DNA of 64,000 nt from Marinobacterium sp. (GTDB lineage: Bacteria > Pseudomonadota > Gammaproteobacteria > Pseudomonadales > Balneatricaceae), in assembly GCA_030602245.1 (NCBI GenBank), contig JAUWAC010000005.1, positions 1 to 64,000 on the forward strand, written 5' to 3'. Made by a program: the position numbers and the translations under genes. A model generated the notes under the pieces. The model was not told where the DNA came from. It was given only the letters and a program-made list of their open reading frames with translations, and searched no databases. The stretch's first letter is position 1. Each line of letters starts with the position of its first letter. Positions 17,750 through 26,633 of the stretch are shown piece after piece.

Positions 17750-18046
17750 TTACTCGGCGGGGCGATTGCGCTCGAATGCGGCCAGCTGCTCTGCCGAGGC
17801 TTCCGTCTGATATTTCGCCTTCCACTGCGCGTAGGGCTCGCCGTAGATGATTTCGCGCGCGGCCTCGTAATCGATCTCCTCGCCGCGGGCCTGTGCTTCC
17901 GCGGCATACCATTTCGACAGGCAGTTGCGGCAGAAGCCGGCCAGATTCATCAGGTCGATATTCTGCACATCCTTGCGTGCGTCCAGATGCTCAAGCAGGC
18001 GGCGCAGAACGGCGGCTTCGATTTCAGTGCGGGTTTGCGTATCCAT
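17750..18046 (-). CDS. DUF1244 family protein
   Basis: A 98-residue cytoplasmic protein of the DUF1244 family, recognised by VQNIDLMNLAGFCRNCLSKW in the middle. The conserved CRNC cysteine pair could bind metal or be redox-active, but no function is established that I can support. It lies 24 bases after glnD on the same strand with GGAG 6 bases before its ATG. It is therefore the last gene of a map-glnD-DUF1244 operon. Confidence 0.8.
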   Translation of the reverse strand: MDTQTRTEIEAAVLRRLLEHLDARKDVQNIDLMNLAGFCRNCLSKWYAAEAQARGEEIDYEAAREIIYGEPYAQWKAKYQTEASAEQLAAFERNRPAE

Positions 18047-18070
18047 GCCGGTCTCCGGTGGTTGTCGGTT

Positions 18071-20770
18071 TTAGTGGTTGTGCTGCTGGATGTGCTCGTC
18101 GAGCTGGCGGCAGATCGCCTCCTGCAGACGCTGGCAGAAATCCGGGTCGCTGATCGGCTCGTCGTTGCGGTCGGTGATGAAGAAGAAGTCCTCGACGCGC
18201 TCGCCGACGTTGGCGATCTTTGCCTTGCGCAGCGTGATGCCGAACTCGACGAAGATGTGGCCGATGCGGGCCAGCAGTCCGGGGCGGTCGGCTGTAATCA
18301 CCTCGAGCACCGTCTGCTGCAGGTTCGGGTCGTTGCTGATCAGTACCTTGGTCTTGGTGGCGAATGCCTTGAGCTGGCGCGGCACGCGGCGCTGGACAAT
18401 GTCGGGGTAGTCCTCCGGATCGTCGAGCTCCTCGATCAGGCGCTGGCGGATGTTTTCCAGATAGTCCGGATTATCCGACAGCGGCAGGTTGTCCTCGGTC
18501 AGCACCGTGTAGTTGTTCAAGGCATAGCCGTTGTCGCTAACGATGATGCGTGCATCCTGCACGCTGAGGTGGAGCTGGTCGAGCGTGGATACGGTGGCCG
18601 CGAACAGGTTGGGGGCATCCTTGGTGTAGATGAAGATCTCGGTGGCGCCCTCGTGGCTGCGGTAGGAGGTCTTCTCCAGTGTGATCAGCGGGATCTGCGG
18701 ATTCTGATGCTCCAGAATCGCCTGTGTGTGATGGGCGATCGCACGCGGGTCTTCGCGCAGGAAGTATTCATCACCGAGGCGCGACCACAGCGAGCGGGCG
18801 GCGTCGGCGGCAACCCCCATGCGCGACAGTGCCTGCAGCGCTTCGTGTTGCACCTGCTCGATGCGCTCGGTCTTGTTGACCGGGTTTTCGAGCCCGCGGC
18901 GCAGCGCGCGTTTGGTTTCCATGTAGAGCTGGCGCAGCAGGCTGGCGCGCCAGCTGTTCCAGAGCGTGTGGTTGGTGGCGTTGATATCTGCCACGGTCAG
19001 CACGTACAGGTAATCCAGGTGAATGACATCGCGTACCTGCTCGGCAAAGGCGTGAATGACGGCCGGGTCGGAGATGTCGCGGCGCTGCGCGGTCATCGAC
19101 ATCTTCAGGTGGTTGCGCACCAGCCAGGCGACCAGCTGCGTATCCCATTTGCCGATGTGGTGGCGCTGGCAGAAGGCGATGACGTCGTCGGCGCCGAGTT
19201 CGGAGTGGTCGCCGCCGCGGCCCTTGGCGATGTCATGGTAGAGGCCGGCGATGTAGAGCAGCTCGATCTTGGGCAGGTGGTTCACCACCCGGTGGGCGAC
19301 CGGAAAACTGTCGCGGTGATCGCGATGGCGGAACTGGCGCATCTTCTGGATCACCTTCAGCGTATGCGCGTCGACGGTGTAAATGTGGAACAGGTCGTGC
19401 TGCATCTGGCCGACGATGCGGCCGAACTCGGGCAGGTAGCGGCCGAGGATGCCGTAGCGGTTCATCCGCTTGAGTTCGGTGGAAACGCCATCCGGCGAGC
19501 GCAGCAGCTCCATGAACAGGGAGGTGTTGCGGATATCGTTGCGGAAGCTGTCGTCGACCAGGTGGCGGTGATCGCGGATCAGGCGGATCGTGGAGGCACG
19601 CACGCCCTTGATGTACTGGTTCTGCGCCATCAGCACGAACAGTTCCATCAGCGCGAACGGGTGGTATTCGAACACCTTATCGTAGGTCACTTCCAGATAA
19701 TCGTTATGGACCTGAAAGCGGCTGTTCAGCGGTTTGATGTGCTGCTCTTCCTCGGCGCGCAGGATCACCTCGTCGAAATACTGCAGTAGCATGTCGTTGA
19801 ACTCCGACATCGCCTTGGCGACGCGGTAGTACTTGCTCATGAACTGCTCGACCGCCAGTGCGCCCTCGCGATCCTCATACTGGAAGAACTCCGCCAGTGC
19901 GCGCTGGTGATCGAACAGCAGCCGGTCTTCCCGCCGGTTGCTGATCATGTGCAGTGCATAGCGCACGGTCCAGAGATAGAGTTCGCCGCTGTTGAGGGTG
20001 TCGAGCTCGGACTCGGTCAGGAAGCCGTGATCGACCAGGTCGCGAATATAGGTGGCGCCGAAATGGCGCTTGGCGACCCAGCCGATCGTCTGCAGGTCGC
20101 GCAGCCCTCCGGGTGAGTTTTTCAGGTTCGGCTCGAGGTTGTATTCGGTGTTGTTGGTTTTCTGGTGCCGTTCGAGCTGTTCGGCGTATTTGGCGCGGAA
20201 GAACTCCTTGTCGGTCCAGGCACCTTCCGAGGTGACACGCTCGTACATCTTCTCCTGCAGCTCAGGGTTGCCGACCAGCGTGCGTGACTCGATCAGGTTG
20301 GTGGCGATGGTGATGTCGTTGCGCGCCTCGTCGTAACAGTCATCGATGGTGCGCACGCTGGAGCCGACCTCCAGACCGATATCCCACAGCAGGGTCAGAA
20401 AACCGCTGATGCTGTCTTCGCAGCAGTGTGCGTCGATGCCGTCCACCAGCAGCAGTATGTCGACGTCGGAGTACGGGTGCAGCTCGCCGCGACCGTAGCC
20501 GCCGACGGCGACCAGTGCGATACGATCCGGGTCAGGCCAGTCGAAGCGTTGCCACGCCAGTGTCAGGATCTGATCCAGCACCCAGGCCCGGCCATAGACC
20601 AGATTGCGAATGTCCTCGCCGTTGCGAAATGCGCTGTGCATCGCCTCCTGGGACTCGCGCAGCGCGACCTTCAGCGTCTTGATGGCCGACTCCTGTTCGA
20701 GTGCCTTGCGCAGTTCGTCGACATTCAGATAGCGAGCGAACTGGTCGGTCGTCGGCAGGCTGGTACTCAT
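18071..20770 (-). CDS. glnD: Bifunctional PII uridylyltransferase/uridylyl-removing enzyme
   Basis: GlnD senses glutamine and adds or removes UMP on PII proteins, controlling glutamine synthetase and nitrogen gene expression. The protein is 899 residues, the usual length. The nucleotidyltransferase motif GGYGRGELHPYSDVD is near residues 90-104. An HD phosphohydrolase domain lies mid-protein (LYHDIAKGRGGDHSELG). Two C-terminal ACT domains bind glutamine (NLFAATVSTLDQLHLSVQDA and DRPGLLARIGHIFVEFGI). It is 35 bases downstream of map on the same strand, as in pseudomonads and enterics. Confidence 0.96.
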   Translation of the reverse strand: MSTSLPTTDQFARYLNVDELRKALEQESAIKTLKVALRESQEAMHSAFRNGEDIRNLVYGRAWVLDQILTLAWQRFDWPDPDRIALVAVGGYGRGELHPYSDVDILLLVDGIDAHCCEDSISGFLTLLWDIGLEVGSSVRTIDDCYDEARNDITIATNLIESRTLVGNPELQEKMYERVTSEGAWTDKEFFRAKYAEQLERHQKTNNTEYNLEPNLKNSPGGLRDLQTIGWVAKRHFGATYIRDLVDHGFLTESELDTLNSGELYLWTVRYALHMISNRREDRLLFDHQRALAEFFQYEDREGALAVEQFMSKYYRVAKAMSEFNDMLLQYFDEVILRAEEEQHIKPLNSRFQVHNDYLEVTYDKVFEYHPFALMELFVLMAQNQYIKGVRASTIRLIRDHRHLVDDSFRNDIRNTSLFMELLRSPDGVSTELKRMNRYGILGRYLPEFGRIVGQMQHDLFHIYTVDAHTLKVIQKMRQFRHRDHRDSFPVAHRVVNHLPKIELLYIAGLYHDIAKGRGGDHSELGADDVIAFCQRHHIGKWDTQLVAWLVRNHLKMSMTAQRRDISDPAVIHAFAEQVRDVIHLDYLYVLTVADINATNHTLWNSWRASLLRQLYMETKRALRRGLENPVNKTERIEQVQHEALQALSRMGVAADAARSLWSRLGDEYFLREDPRAIAHHTQAILEHQNPQIPLITLEKTSYRSHEGATEIFIYTKDAPNLFAATVSTLDQLHLSVQDARIIVSDNGYALNNYTVLTEDNLPLSDNPDYLENIRQRLIEELDDPEDYPDIVQRRVPRQLKAFATKTKVLISNDPNLQQTVLEVITADRPGLLARIGHIFVEFGITLRKAKIANVGERVEDFFFITDRNDEPISDPDFCQRLQEAICRQLDEHIQQHNH

Positions 20771-20805
20771 GGCTCGGGGTGTCCTTGGGTTGTGTGAGCG
20801 GGTGT

Positions 20806-21576
20806 TCAGATCTGCTCGTCGCTGCGCAGTGTGAGGATCTCGTAGCCGTCGGCGGTGACCAGAACGGTGTGCTCATACTGTGCGGACAGGCGGCGATCAG
20901 CCGTTTCAACGGTCCAGCCGTCGTGTTTGTTCAGTTTTACGTGACGCTTGCCGGCATTGATCATCGGCTCGATGGTAAAGCACATGCCTTCCCTGAGCAC
21001 TTCACCGGTACCAGCCTTGCCGTAGTGCAGCACCTGCGGATCCTCGTGAAACTCACGGCCGATACCATGGCCGCAGTATTCGCGCACAACCGAGTAGTGG
21101 TGCGATTCGGCGTGGGCCTGGATCACCGCTCCGATATCGCCAAGACGGGCGCCGGGGCGTACCAGCTCGATGCCCTTGTACATGCACTCCTGTGTAATCT
21201 TGCACAGACGCTCGGCATGGGGCGCGACTTTACCGACGAAAAACATCTGGCTGGTATCGCCGTGGTAGCCGTCCTTGATGACAGTGATATCGATATTGAT
21301 GATGTCGCCCTGCTTGAGCTTCTTCGGTCCCGGGATGCCGTGGCAGACAACCTGATTGACCGATGTGCAGATCGATTTGGGGAAGCCGTGGTAGTTCAGC
21401 GGTGCCGGAATCGCCTTCTGCACGTTCACAATATAGTCGTGACAGATTCGGTCCAGTTCGTCGGTCGTGACCCCCGGGACGACGTGCGGCGCAATCATCT
21501 CCAGCACCTCCGCCGCCAGGCGGCCGGCGACGCGCATTTTTTCGATTTCTTCCGGGGTCTTGATGGTGATGCTCAT
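20806..21576 (-). CDS. map: Methionine aminopeptidase, type I
   Basis: A 256-residue cytosolic enzyme that removes the initiator methionine from nascent proteins. Metal ligands of the pita-bread fold are in NIDITVIKDGYHGDTS (two Asp), GHGIGREFHEDP (His), FTIEPM (Glu) and YEHTVLVT (Glu region). GGAG lies 5 bases before the ATG. It is divergent from rpsB, the normal arrangement in gammaproteobacteria, and leads the map-glnD-DUF1244 operon. Confidence 0.96.
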   Translation of the reverse strand: MSITIKTPEEIEKMRVAGRLAAEVLEMIAPHVVPGVTTDELDRICHDYIVNVQKAIPAPLNYHGFPKSICTSVNQVVCHGIPGPKKLKQGDIINIDITVIKDGYHGDTSQMFFVGKVAPHAERLCKITQECMYKGIELVRPGARLGDIGAVIQAHAESHHYSVVREYCGHGIGREFHEDPQVLHYGKAGTGEVLREGMCFTIEPMINAGKRHVKLNKHDGWTVETADRRLSAQYEHTVLVTADGYEILTLRSDEQI

Positions 21577-21738
21577 AGGGCTCCGCTGGAATAGTTGGTT
21601 CGCAAGGCACTCGCGCGGGCGGGTGCTCGGTCAGGTCGGGTCCGGATGCCGGTCGCCGGATGTCGGTCGTATTCGTCGACAGCATCGGCGGGCAGGTGAG
21701 AATTGTAGCGAAAAACGCTTCCTCAGCGAAAGGCGGCT

Positions 21739-21767
21739 TCAAACGTCGGGGGCTTTGTGGTATAAAG
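21739..21767 (+). promoter_or_regulatory. Candidate sigma-70 promoter for rpsB-tsf
   Basis: TATAAA at 21762-21767 with TTCAAA at 21739-21744, spacer 17. A G/C-rich discriminator (GGCGCTC) follows, as expected for a growth-rate controlled ribosomal promoter. It lies inside the 326-base map/rpsB intergenic region and would give an rpsB leader of about 130 bases. Confidence 0.55.
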
Positions 21768-21773
21768 GCGCTC

Positions 21774-21902
21774 CCAAAATCCGTGCCCCCGGGCACACAA
21801 TCAAAACACACACGTGTCGACACGCCGCTCCTGGGTGCTGCTCCGTGCAGTTGGACGGTGGGATACGTGGAGGTTTTAACCCGTTCAGAGGATAGTGTCA
21901 GA
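21774..21902 (+). promoter_or_regulatory. rpsB 5' leader, probable S2 autoregulatory region
   Basis: The stretch between the candidate promoter and the rpsB ATG is non-coding. It is GC-rich and contains local complementarity (GTGCCCCCGGGCAC; CGTGTCGACACG). Gammaproteobacterial rpsB genes are autoregulated by S2 through a structured leader of about this size. I cannot fold it or compare it with the known motif here. The remainder of the map/rpsB gap (21577-21738) shows nothing else I can name apart from the map ribosome-binding site. Confidence 0.4.
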
Positions 21903-22643
21903 ATGGCTAAAGTAAGCATGCGTGACCTGCTCAAGGCAGGTGTTCATTTCGGTCACCAGACCCGTTACTGGAACCCGAAAATGTCTCAGTACATCTTCGG
22001 TGCGCGCAACAAGATCCACATCATCAACCTGGAGCACACTCTGCCGGCGCTGAATGACGCCCTGGCTGTGGTCCAGAACATGGCAGCGAACAAGAACAAG
22101 ATCCTGTTCGTTGGTACCAAGCGTGCTGCTTCCAAAGTCATCAAGGAAGAAGCGATCCGCGCCGGTATGCCGTACGTCAACCACCGCTGGCTCGGCGGTA
22201 TGCTGACCAACTACAAGACCATCCGTCAGTCCATCCGTCGTCTGCGTGAGCTCGAAGCCCAGTCTCAGGACGGTACCTTCGACAAGCTGACCAAGAAGGA
22301 AGCGCTGATGCGCACCCGTGAAATGGAGAAGCTGGAGCTGTCCATTGGCGGTATCAAGGACATGGGCGGTCTGCCGGACGCGCTGTTCGTGATCGACGTT
22401 GATCACGAGCGTATCGCGGTCAACGAAGCCAACAAGCTGGGTATTCCGGTTATCGGCGTGGTTGATACCAATAGCAACCCGGATGGCATCGATTACGTCA
22501 TCCCGGGTAACGACGACGCGCTGCGTGCCATCCAGATCTACGCTCAGTCCGTAGCGGATGCTTGCGTTGAAGGTGCCGGTCAGAACGCTGGCGAGCAGAG
22601 CGAATTCGTCGAAGTACAGGAAGAGCAGAACGCAGCCGAGTAA
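21903..22643 (+). CDS. rpsB: 30S ribosomal protein S2
   Basis: A 246-residue ribosomal protein S2 starting [20 protein letters not shown], with the family segments HLEHT-like [33 protein letters not shown] and [20 protein letters not shown]. It is the last-assembling small-subunit protein and docks S1. The frame is open upstream to 21660, but ATG 21903 matches all S2 proteins. It is the first gene of rpsB-tsf, separated from tsf by a terminator/attenuator. Confidence 0.97.
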   Translation: MAKVSMRDLLKAGVHFGHQTRYWNPKMSQYIFGARNKIHIINLEHTLPALNDALAVVQNMAANKNKILFVGTKRAASKVIKEEAIRAGMPYVNHRWLGGMLTNYKTIRQSIRRLRELEAQSQDGTFDKLTKKEALMRTREMEKLELSIGGIKDMGGLPDALFVIDVDHERIAVNEANKLGIPVIGVVDTNSNPDGIDYVIPGNDDALRAIQIYAQSVADACVEGAGQNAGEQSEFVEVQEEQNAAE

Positions 22644-22682
22644 TCGGGCTGTCAACTGCTGTTGTTAAGCTGAACGATTCGC

Positions 22683-22708
22683 AAAGGGGAGCCTGGCTCC
22701 CCTTTTTT
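22683..22708 (+). terminator. Intrinsic terminator/attenuator between rpsB and tsf
   Basis: GGGGAGC (22686-22692) pairs with GCTCCCC (22696-22702) around a 3-base loop and is followed by six T residues (22703-22708). AAA before the stem extends the pairing into the T-run. A partial terminator between rpsB and tsf is typical for this operon. Confidence 0.85.
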
Positions 22709-22749
22709 GGATTCCGATTTAACGCGATTATTTTTGAGGGGTAACCGAC

Positions 22750-23610
22750 ATGGCGAACATCTCTGCAGCGATGGTCAAAGAGCTGCGTGAACGTACTGGC
22801 CTCGGCATGATGGAGTGCAAGAAGGCGCTGGTCGAAGCGGAAGGTGATATCGATCGCGCGATCGATGATCTGCGCAAGTCTTCCGGTATGAAGGCTGCGA
22901 AGAAGGCAAGCCGTGTGGCGGCCGATGGTGTGGTCGCGGTCAAGGTGGCTGACGACAACAGCTACGCGGTCGTGGTTGAAGTCAACTCTGAAACCGACTT
23001 CGTTGCGCGTGATGACAACTTCCTGAACTTCGTTGCCAAGGTGCTGGACAAGGCGTTCGCTGACAAGCAGGGCGATGTTGCCGCGCTGATGGCGGGCGAG
23101 CTGGAATCCGACCGTGAAGGTTTGGTGCAGAAGATCGGTGAGAACATCACCGTCCGTCGCGTTGAAGTTGTTGAAGGCGCTCTCGTTGACGGTTACGTCC
23201 ACAGCAACAACCGTATCGCCTCTCTGGTTGTTCTGAGCGGCGGTGAAGCCGAGCTGGCGCGCGACATCGCCATGCACGTTGCGGCGGTAAACCCGCGCGT
23301 TGCCAAGCCGGAAGACATGCCGCAGGAAGAGCTCGAGCGTGAGAAAGAGATCATCATGGCTCAGCCGGACATGGAAGGTAAGCCGCAGGAGATCAAGGAA
23401 AAGATGGCCGGTGGTCGTCTGAAGAAGTTCCTGTCCGAGAACAGCCTGGTCGAGCAGCCGTTCGTCAAGAACCCGGAGCAGACCGTTGGTCAGCTGGTCA
23501 AGGCTGCCGGTGCTGAGCTGGTGTCCTTCGTCCGCGTTGAGGTGGGTGAAGGTATCGAAGTCGAGCAGAAAGACTTCGCTGCCGAAGTGGCTGAGCAGCT
23601 CAAGGGCTGA
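22750..23610 (+). CDS. tsf: Elongation factor Ts
   Basis: EF-Ts is the nucleotide exchange factor for EF-Tu. It is 286 residues, starting [20 protein letters not shown] with the hallmark [19 protein letters not shown], and an [13 protein letters not shown] motif in the core domain. GAGGGG lies upstream of the ATG. It is conserved downstream of rpsB and followed by its own terminator-like hairpin. Confidence 0.97.
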   Translation: MANISAAMVKELRERTGLGMMECKKALVEAEGDIDRAIDDLRKSSGMKAAKKASRVAADGVVAVKVADDNSYAVVVEVNSETDFVARDDNFLNFVAKVLDKAFADKQGDVAALMAGELESDREGLVQKIGENITVRRVEVVEGALVDGYVHSNNRIASLVVLSGGEAELARDIAMHVAAVNPRVAKPEDMPQEELEREKEIIMAQPDMEGKPQEIKEKMAGGRLKKFLSENSLVEQPFVKNPEQTVGQLVKAAGAELVSFVRVEVGEGIEVEQKDFAAEVAEQLKG

Positions 23611-23621
23611 TCACCGCTCAA

Positions 23622-23656
23622 ACGGGCCGTGCCTCGCGCGGCCCGTGCTGTTGTTT
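23622..23656 (+). terminator. Terminator-like hairpin after tsf
   Basis: ACGGGCCG (23622-23629) pairs with CGGCCCGT (23639-23646) around a 9-base loop. A T-rich tail follows (GCTGTTGTTTT). It is 11 bases after the tsf stop and 38 bases before pyrH, so it may only partly separate the two genes. Confidence 0.65.
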
Positions 23657-23693
23657 TAGACTCTGTCCCGTCCCCCTCTCTGGAGATTCATCC

Positions 23694-24440
23694 ATGCCTC
23701 CTACCGACAAGCACGCCAAATACAAACGTATACTGCTGAAACTGAGCGGCGAAGCGCTGATGGGCGAAGAGAACTTTGGTATCGATCCCAAGGTGCTCAA
23801 TCGCGTCGCGCTGGAGATTGGCCAGCTCGTGGGCATCGGAGTTCAGGTCGGGATGGTGATCGGCGGTGGCAACCTGTTCCGCGGTGCGGCGCTGAGTGCG
23901 GCCGGGCTGGATCGGGTCACCGGGGATCACATGGGAATGCTGGCGACGGTAATGAACGCCCTGGCGATGCGTGAAGCGCTGGAGCGTTGCAACATTGCAA
24001 CCCGCATCATGTCCGCGATTCCGATGAGCGGGGTGGTGGATCACTACGACCGCCGCAACGCCATGCGCTACCTGAATCAGGGAGATGTGGTAATCTTTGC
24101 CGCCGGCACCGGCAACCCGTTCTTCACGACCGACTCGGCGGCCTGTCTGCGCGGCATCGAAGTGGAAGCCGACGTGGTGCTGAAGGCCACCAAGGTCGAC
24201 GGCGTGTTTACCGCCGATCCGATGAAGGACCCGAACGCGAAGCGTTATACTCACCTCAGCTTTGACGAGGTGCTGGAGAAGCAGCTCGGGGTGATGGATA
24301 TGACCGCCATCTGCCTGACCCGCGACCACAACATGCCGGTACGTGTTTTCAACATGAACAAGCATGGGGCGCTCGTGAACCTCGTGGTCGGAGGTGACGA
24401 GGGTACCCTGATTGACTGCGGTCCTGCCGCTGGAGAATAA
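23694..24440 (+). CDS. pyrH: UMP kinase
   Basis: A 248-residue amino-acid-kinase-fold enzyme that makes UDP from UMP. Motifs are [14 protein letters not shown] at the phosphate-binding start, [10 protein letters not shown] and the [13 protein letters not shown] nucleotide site. GGAGA lies 7 bases before the ATG at 23694. It lies just upstream of frr, separated by one base, as in nearly all gammaproteobacteria. Confidence 0.97.
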   Translation: MPPTDKHAKYKRILLKLSGEALMGEENFGIDPKVLNRVALEIGQLVGIGVQVGMVIGGGNLFRGAALSAAGLDRVTGDHMGMLATVMNALAMREALERCNIATRIMSAIPMSGVVDHYDRRNAMRYLNQGDVVIFAAGTGNPFFTTDSAACLRGIEVEADVVLKATKVDGVFTADPMKDPNAKRYTHLSFDEVLEKQLGVMDMTAICLTRDHNMPVRVFNMNKHGALVNLVVGGDEGTLIDCGPAAGE

Positions 24441-24441
24441 G

Positions 24442-24999
24442 ATGATCAGTGAGATAGTGTCCGACGCCGAAGCGCGCATGAAGAAAAGTATCGAGTCGTT
24501 GACCGAGCACTTCAAGAAGATCCGCACGGGACGTGCATCTCCGGCAATCCTGGATTCGGTGCAGGTGTCCTACTACGGCTCGATGATGCCGATTCAGCAG
24601 GTGGCCAACGTCAGCGTCGAAGATGCGCGCACGCTGATGATCAACCCCTGGGAAAAGAAAATGGTGCCGGAGATCGAGAAAGCGATCATGAAGTCCGATC
24701 TCGGTCTGAATCCGACCACCAGCGGTGACGTGATTCGCGTTCCGATGCCGGCGCTGACCGAGGAAACCCGCAAGGGCTATATCCGTCAGGCGCGTCTGGA
24801 AGCTGAAAACGCCCGCGTTGCGATTCGCAATATCCGTCGTGATGCCAACGGTGATTTCAAGGATCTGCTCAAGGAGAAGGAGATCACCGAGGACGAAAGC
24901 CGTCGCGGCGAGGATCAGATCCAGAAAATCACCGACAAGTACGTGGGTGAAGTCGACGCGCTGCTGGCGCAGAAAGAAACCGATCTGATGGAAATCTGA
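24442..24999 (+). CDS. frr: Ribosome recycling factor
   Basis: RRF splits post-termination ribosomes with EF-G. From ATG 24442 it is 185 residues, exactly the E. coli length, with [20 protein letters not shown] and the C-terminal [20 protein letters not shown]. The frame opens earlier at 24412 inside pyrH, but TGGAGAATAAG precedes the chosen ATG at normal spacing. The gene is followed by a terminator. Confidence 0.97.
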   Translation: MISEIVSDAEARMKKSIESLTEHFKKIRTGRASPAILDSVQVSYYGSMMPIQQVANVSVEDARTLMINPWEKKMVPEIEKAIMKSDLGLNPTTSGDVIRVPMPALTEETRKGYIRQARLEAENARVAIRNIRRDANGDFKDLLKEKEITEDESRRGEDQIQKITDKYVGEVDALLAQKETDLMEI

Positions 25000-25005
25000 C
25001 AAACG

Positions 25006-25038
25006 CCGGAGCGGCACGGGGTGTCGCTCCGGTGTTTT
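25006..25038 (+). terminator. Intrinsic terminator after frr
   Basis: CCGGAGCG (25006-25013) pairs with CGCTCCGG (25025-25032), loop of 11 bases, then TGTTTT. It is 6 bases after the frr stop and ends just before uppS, so uppS expression needs read-through or a promoter nearby. Confidence 0.7.
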
Positions 25039-25049
25039 CATGCCTGCCC

Positions 25050-25814
25050 ATGTCCGAATCCCGCATCCCGAAGCCTTCCACCGGAGGGCAGCCGCCGCGT
25101 CATGTCGCGATCATCATGGACGGCAACAACCGCTGGGCCAAGCAGCGCCATCTGCCGGCGCTCGCCGGTCACAAGGCCGGTGTCGACAGTCTGCGCGGTG
25201 TCATTGAAGGCTGCATCGAAGCCGGTGTTGAAGTGTTGACCGTGTTTGCCTTCTCCAGCGAAAACTGGCGTCGTCCGGCGCTTGAAGTGCGTGGCCTGAT
25301 GGAGCTGTTTCGTCTGGCGCTGGATCGCGAGGCGGCCAAGCTGCTCAAAAACGATATCCGTCTGCGCGTGATCGGCGATCGCTCCCGTTTCAGCGAAGAT
25401 CTGCAACGCCGTATCGAAAAAGCCGAAGCGCTGACCCGCGACTGTTCCCGTCTGCAATTGAACGTGGCCGCCAACTACGGTGGTCAGTGGGATATTGCGC
25501 AGGCGGCGCGGCGCCTCGCACAGCGCTGTGTCGACGGCGAGCTGACGCCGGATCAGATCGACGCCGACTGCGTCGATGCCGAGATCTGCCTGGCCGAGCT
25601 GCCGCGGCCCGATCTCTGTATCCGTACCGGTGGCGAGAAGCGCATCAGTAACTTCCTGATCTGGCAGTTCGCCTATACGGAGCTCTATTTCTCCGATCTC
25701 TACTGGCCCGATTTCGGGCGCGACGCGATGCGCGAGGCGATTGCCGACTTCTGTCGCCGCGAACGCCGTTTCGGCAAAACCAGCGAACAGATCGAGGCGC
25801 AGAAGGGTGATTAA
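25050..25814 (+). CDS. uppS: Undecaprenyl diphosphate synthase
   Basis: A 254-residue cis-prenyltransferase that extends farnesyl diphosphate to the C55 carrier lipid for peptidoglycan, O-antigen and capsule. Family motifs are HVAIIMDGNNRWAKQR (catalytic Asp), FAFSSENWRRP, PDLCIRTGGEKRISNF and the final FGKTSEQIE. The start at ATG 25050 lacks a strong ribosome-binding site, so the exact start is less certain. The stop overlaps the cdsA GTG start by eight bases. It consumes isoprenoid precursors, which matters because the MEP genes usually found in this block are missing. Confidence 0.95.
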   Translation: MSESRIPKPSTGGQPPRHVAIIMDGNNRWAKQRHLPALAGHKAGVDSLRGVIEGCIEAGVEVLTVFAFSSENWRRPALEVRGLMELFRLALDREAAKLLKNDIRLRVIGDRSRFSEDLQRRIEKAEALTRDCSRLQLNVAANYGGQWDIAQAARRLAQRCVDGELTPDQIDADCVDAEICLAELPRPDLCIRTGGEKRISNFLIWQFAYTELYFSDLYWPDFGRDAMREAIADFCRRERRFGKTSEQIEAQKGD

Positions 25815-26616
25815 ACAGCGTATTCTGACCGGTGTGGTACTGGCGGTTGCGGTGCTGTCGGCGGTGTTCCTGCTGTCGGCGGATCTGTTTGCGCTGGGAG
25901 CCGGTGCCGTGGTTGTCATGGGCGCTCGGGAGTGGGCGAATCTGTCGGCGCTTGCGGGCGTTGCGCAGTGGCTCTATGCCGCACTCGTCGCGGCGCTGCT
26001 GCTGGGGCTGCACTTCGTCGCCGGCGCACAGGCATTGCCCTGGGTGCTGGGAGCGGCGTTTGTGTTCTGGCTCTGGGCCTGCGTTCTGATTCTGCGCTAC
26101 CCCGGCGGCAGCGGGTTTCACAGCCGTGTCGCACGCCTGCTGATCGGGCTGGCCGTGCTGGTGCCGAGCTGGCTGGCGCTGGTGGGGCTGAAGACGCATG
26201 CCGCTGCGCCGCTGGCGCTGGTGATGCTGCTGTTGCTGGTCTGGGGGGCGGATACCGGCGCCTTCTGTGCCGGCAAACTGTTGGGGCGGCGCAAGATGAT
26301 TCCCTCGGTAAGTCCCGGTAAAACCGTGGAAGGCTTGTACGGCGGTCTGGCCACCTGCGTGCTGCTCGGGCTGGGGATTGGTCTGTGGCGCGAACTTCCC
26401 ACAGAGGGGTTGGTCTATCTGGTGGTGCTGTCGCTGCTGACCGGTCTTGCCGCCGTGTTTGGTGATCTGTTCGAGAGTCTGTTCAAGCGCGAACGCGGTA
26501 TCAAGGACAGCGGTGCACTGCTGCCGGGGCACGGCGGTATTCTCGACCGCATCGACAGCCTGACGGCGGCCGCGCCCGTCTTCATGCTTGGTTTGTACTG
26601 GTTGCCGGCGCTTTAG
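25807..26616 (+). CDS. cdsA: Phosphatidate cytidylyltransferase
   Basis: A 269-residue inner-membrane enzyme making CDP-diacylglycerol. It has about eight membrane segments and the signature SVSPGKTVEGLYGG followed near the C-terminus by DSGALLPGHGGILDRIDS. The start is set at GTG 25807 because GAGG lies 9 bases upstream and the protein then begins MIKQRILTGVV. The longer frame to 25741 lies entirely in uppS. Only 17 bases separate the cdsA stop from rseP; in most gammaproteobacteria dxr sits between them. Confidence 0.93.
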   Translation: MIKQRILTGVVLAVAVLSAVFLLSADLFALGAGAVVVMGAREWANLSALAGVAQWLYAALVAALLLGLHFVAGAQALPWVLGAAFVFWLWACVLILRYPGGSGFHSRVARLLIGLAVLVPSWLALVGLKTHAAAPLALVMLLLLVWGADTGAFCAGKLLGRRKMIPSVSPGKTVEGLYGGLATCVLLGLGIGLWRELPTEGLVYLVVLSLLTGLAAVFGDLFESLFKRERGIKDSGALLPGHGGILDRIDSLTAAAPVFMLGLYWLPAL

Positions 26617-26633
26617 GCCGGCTCGGGGAGTCA

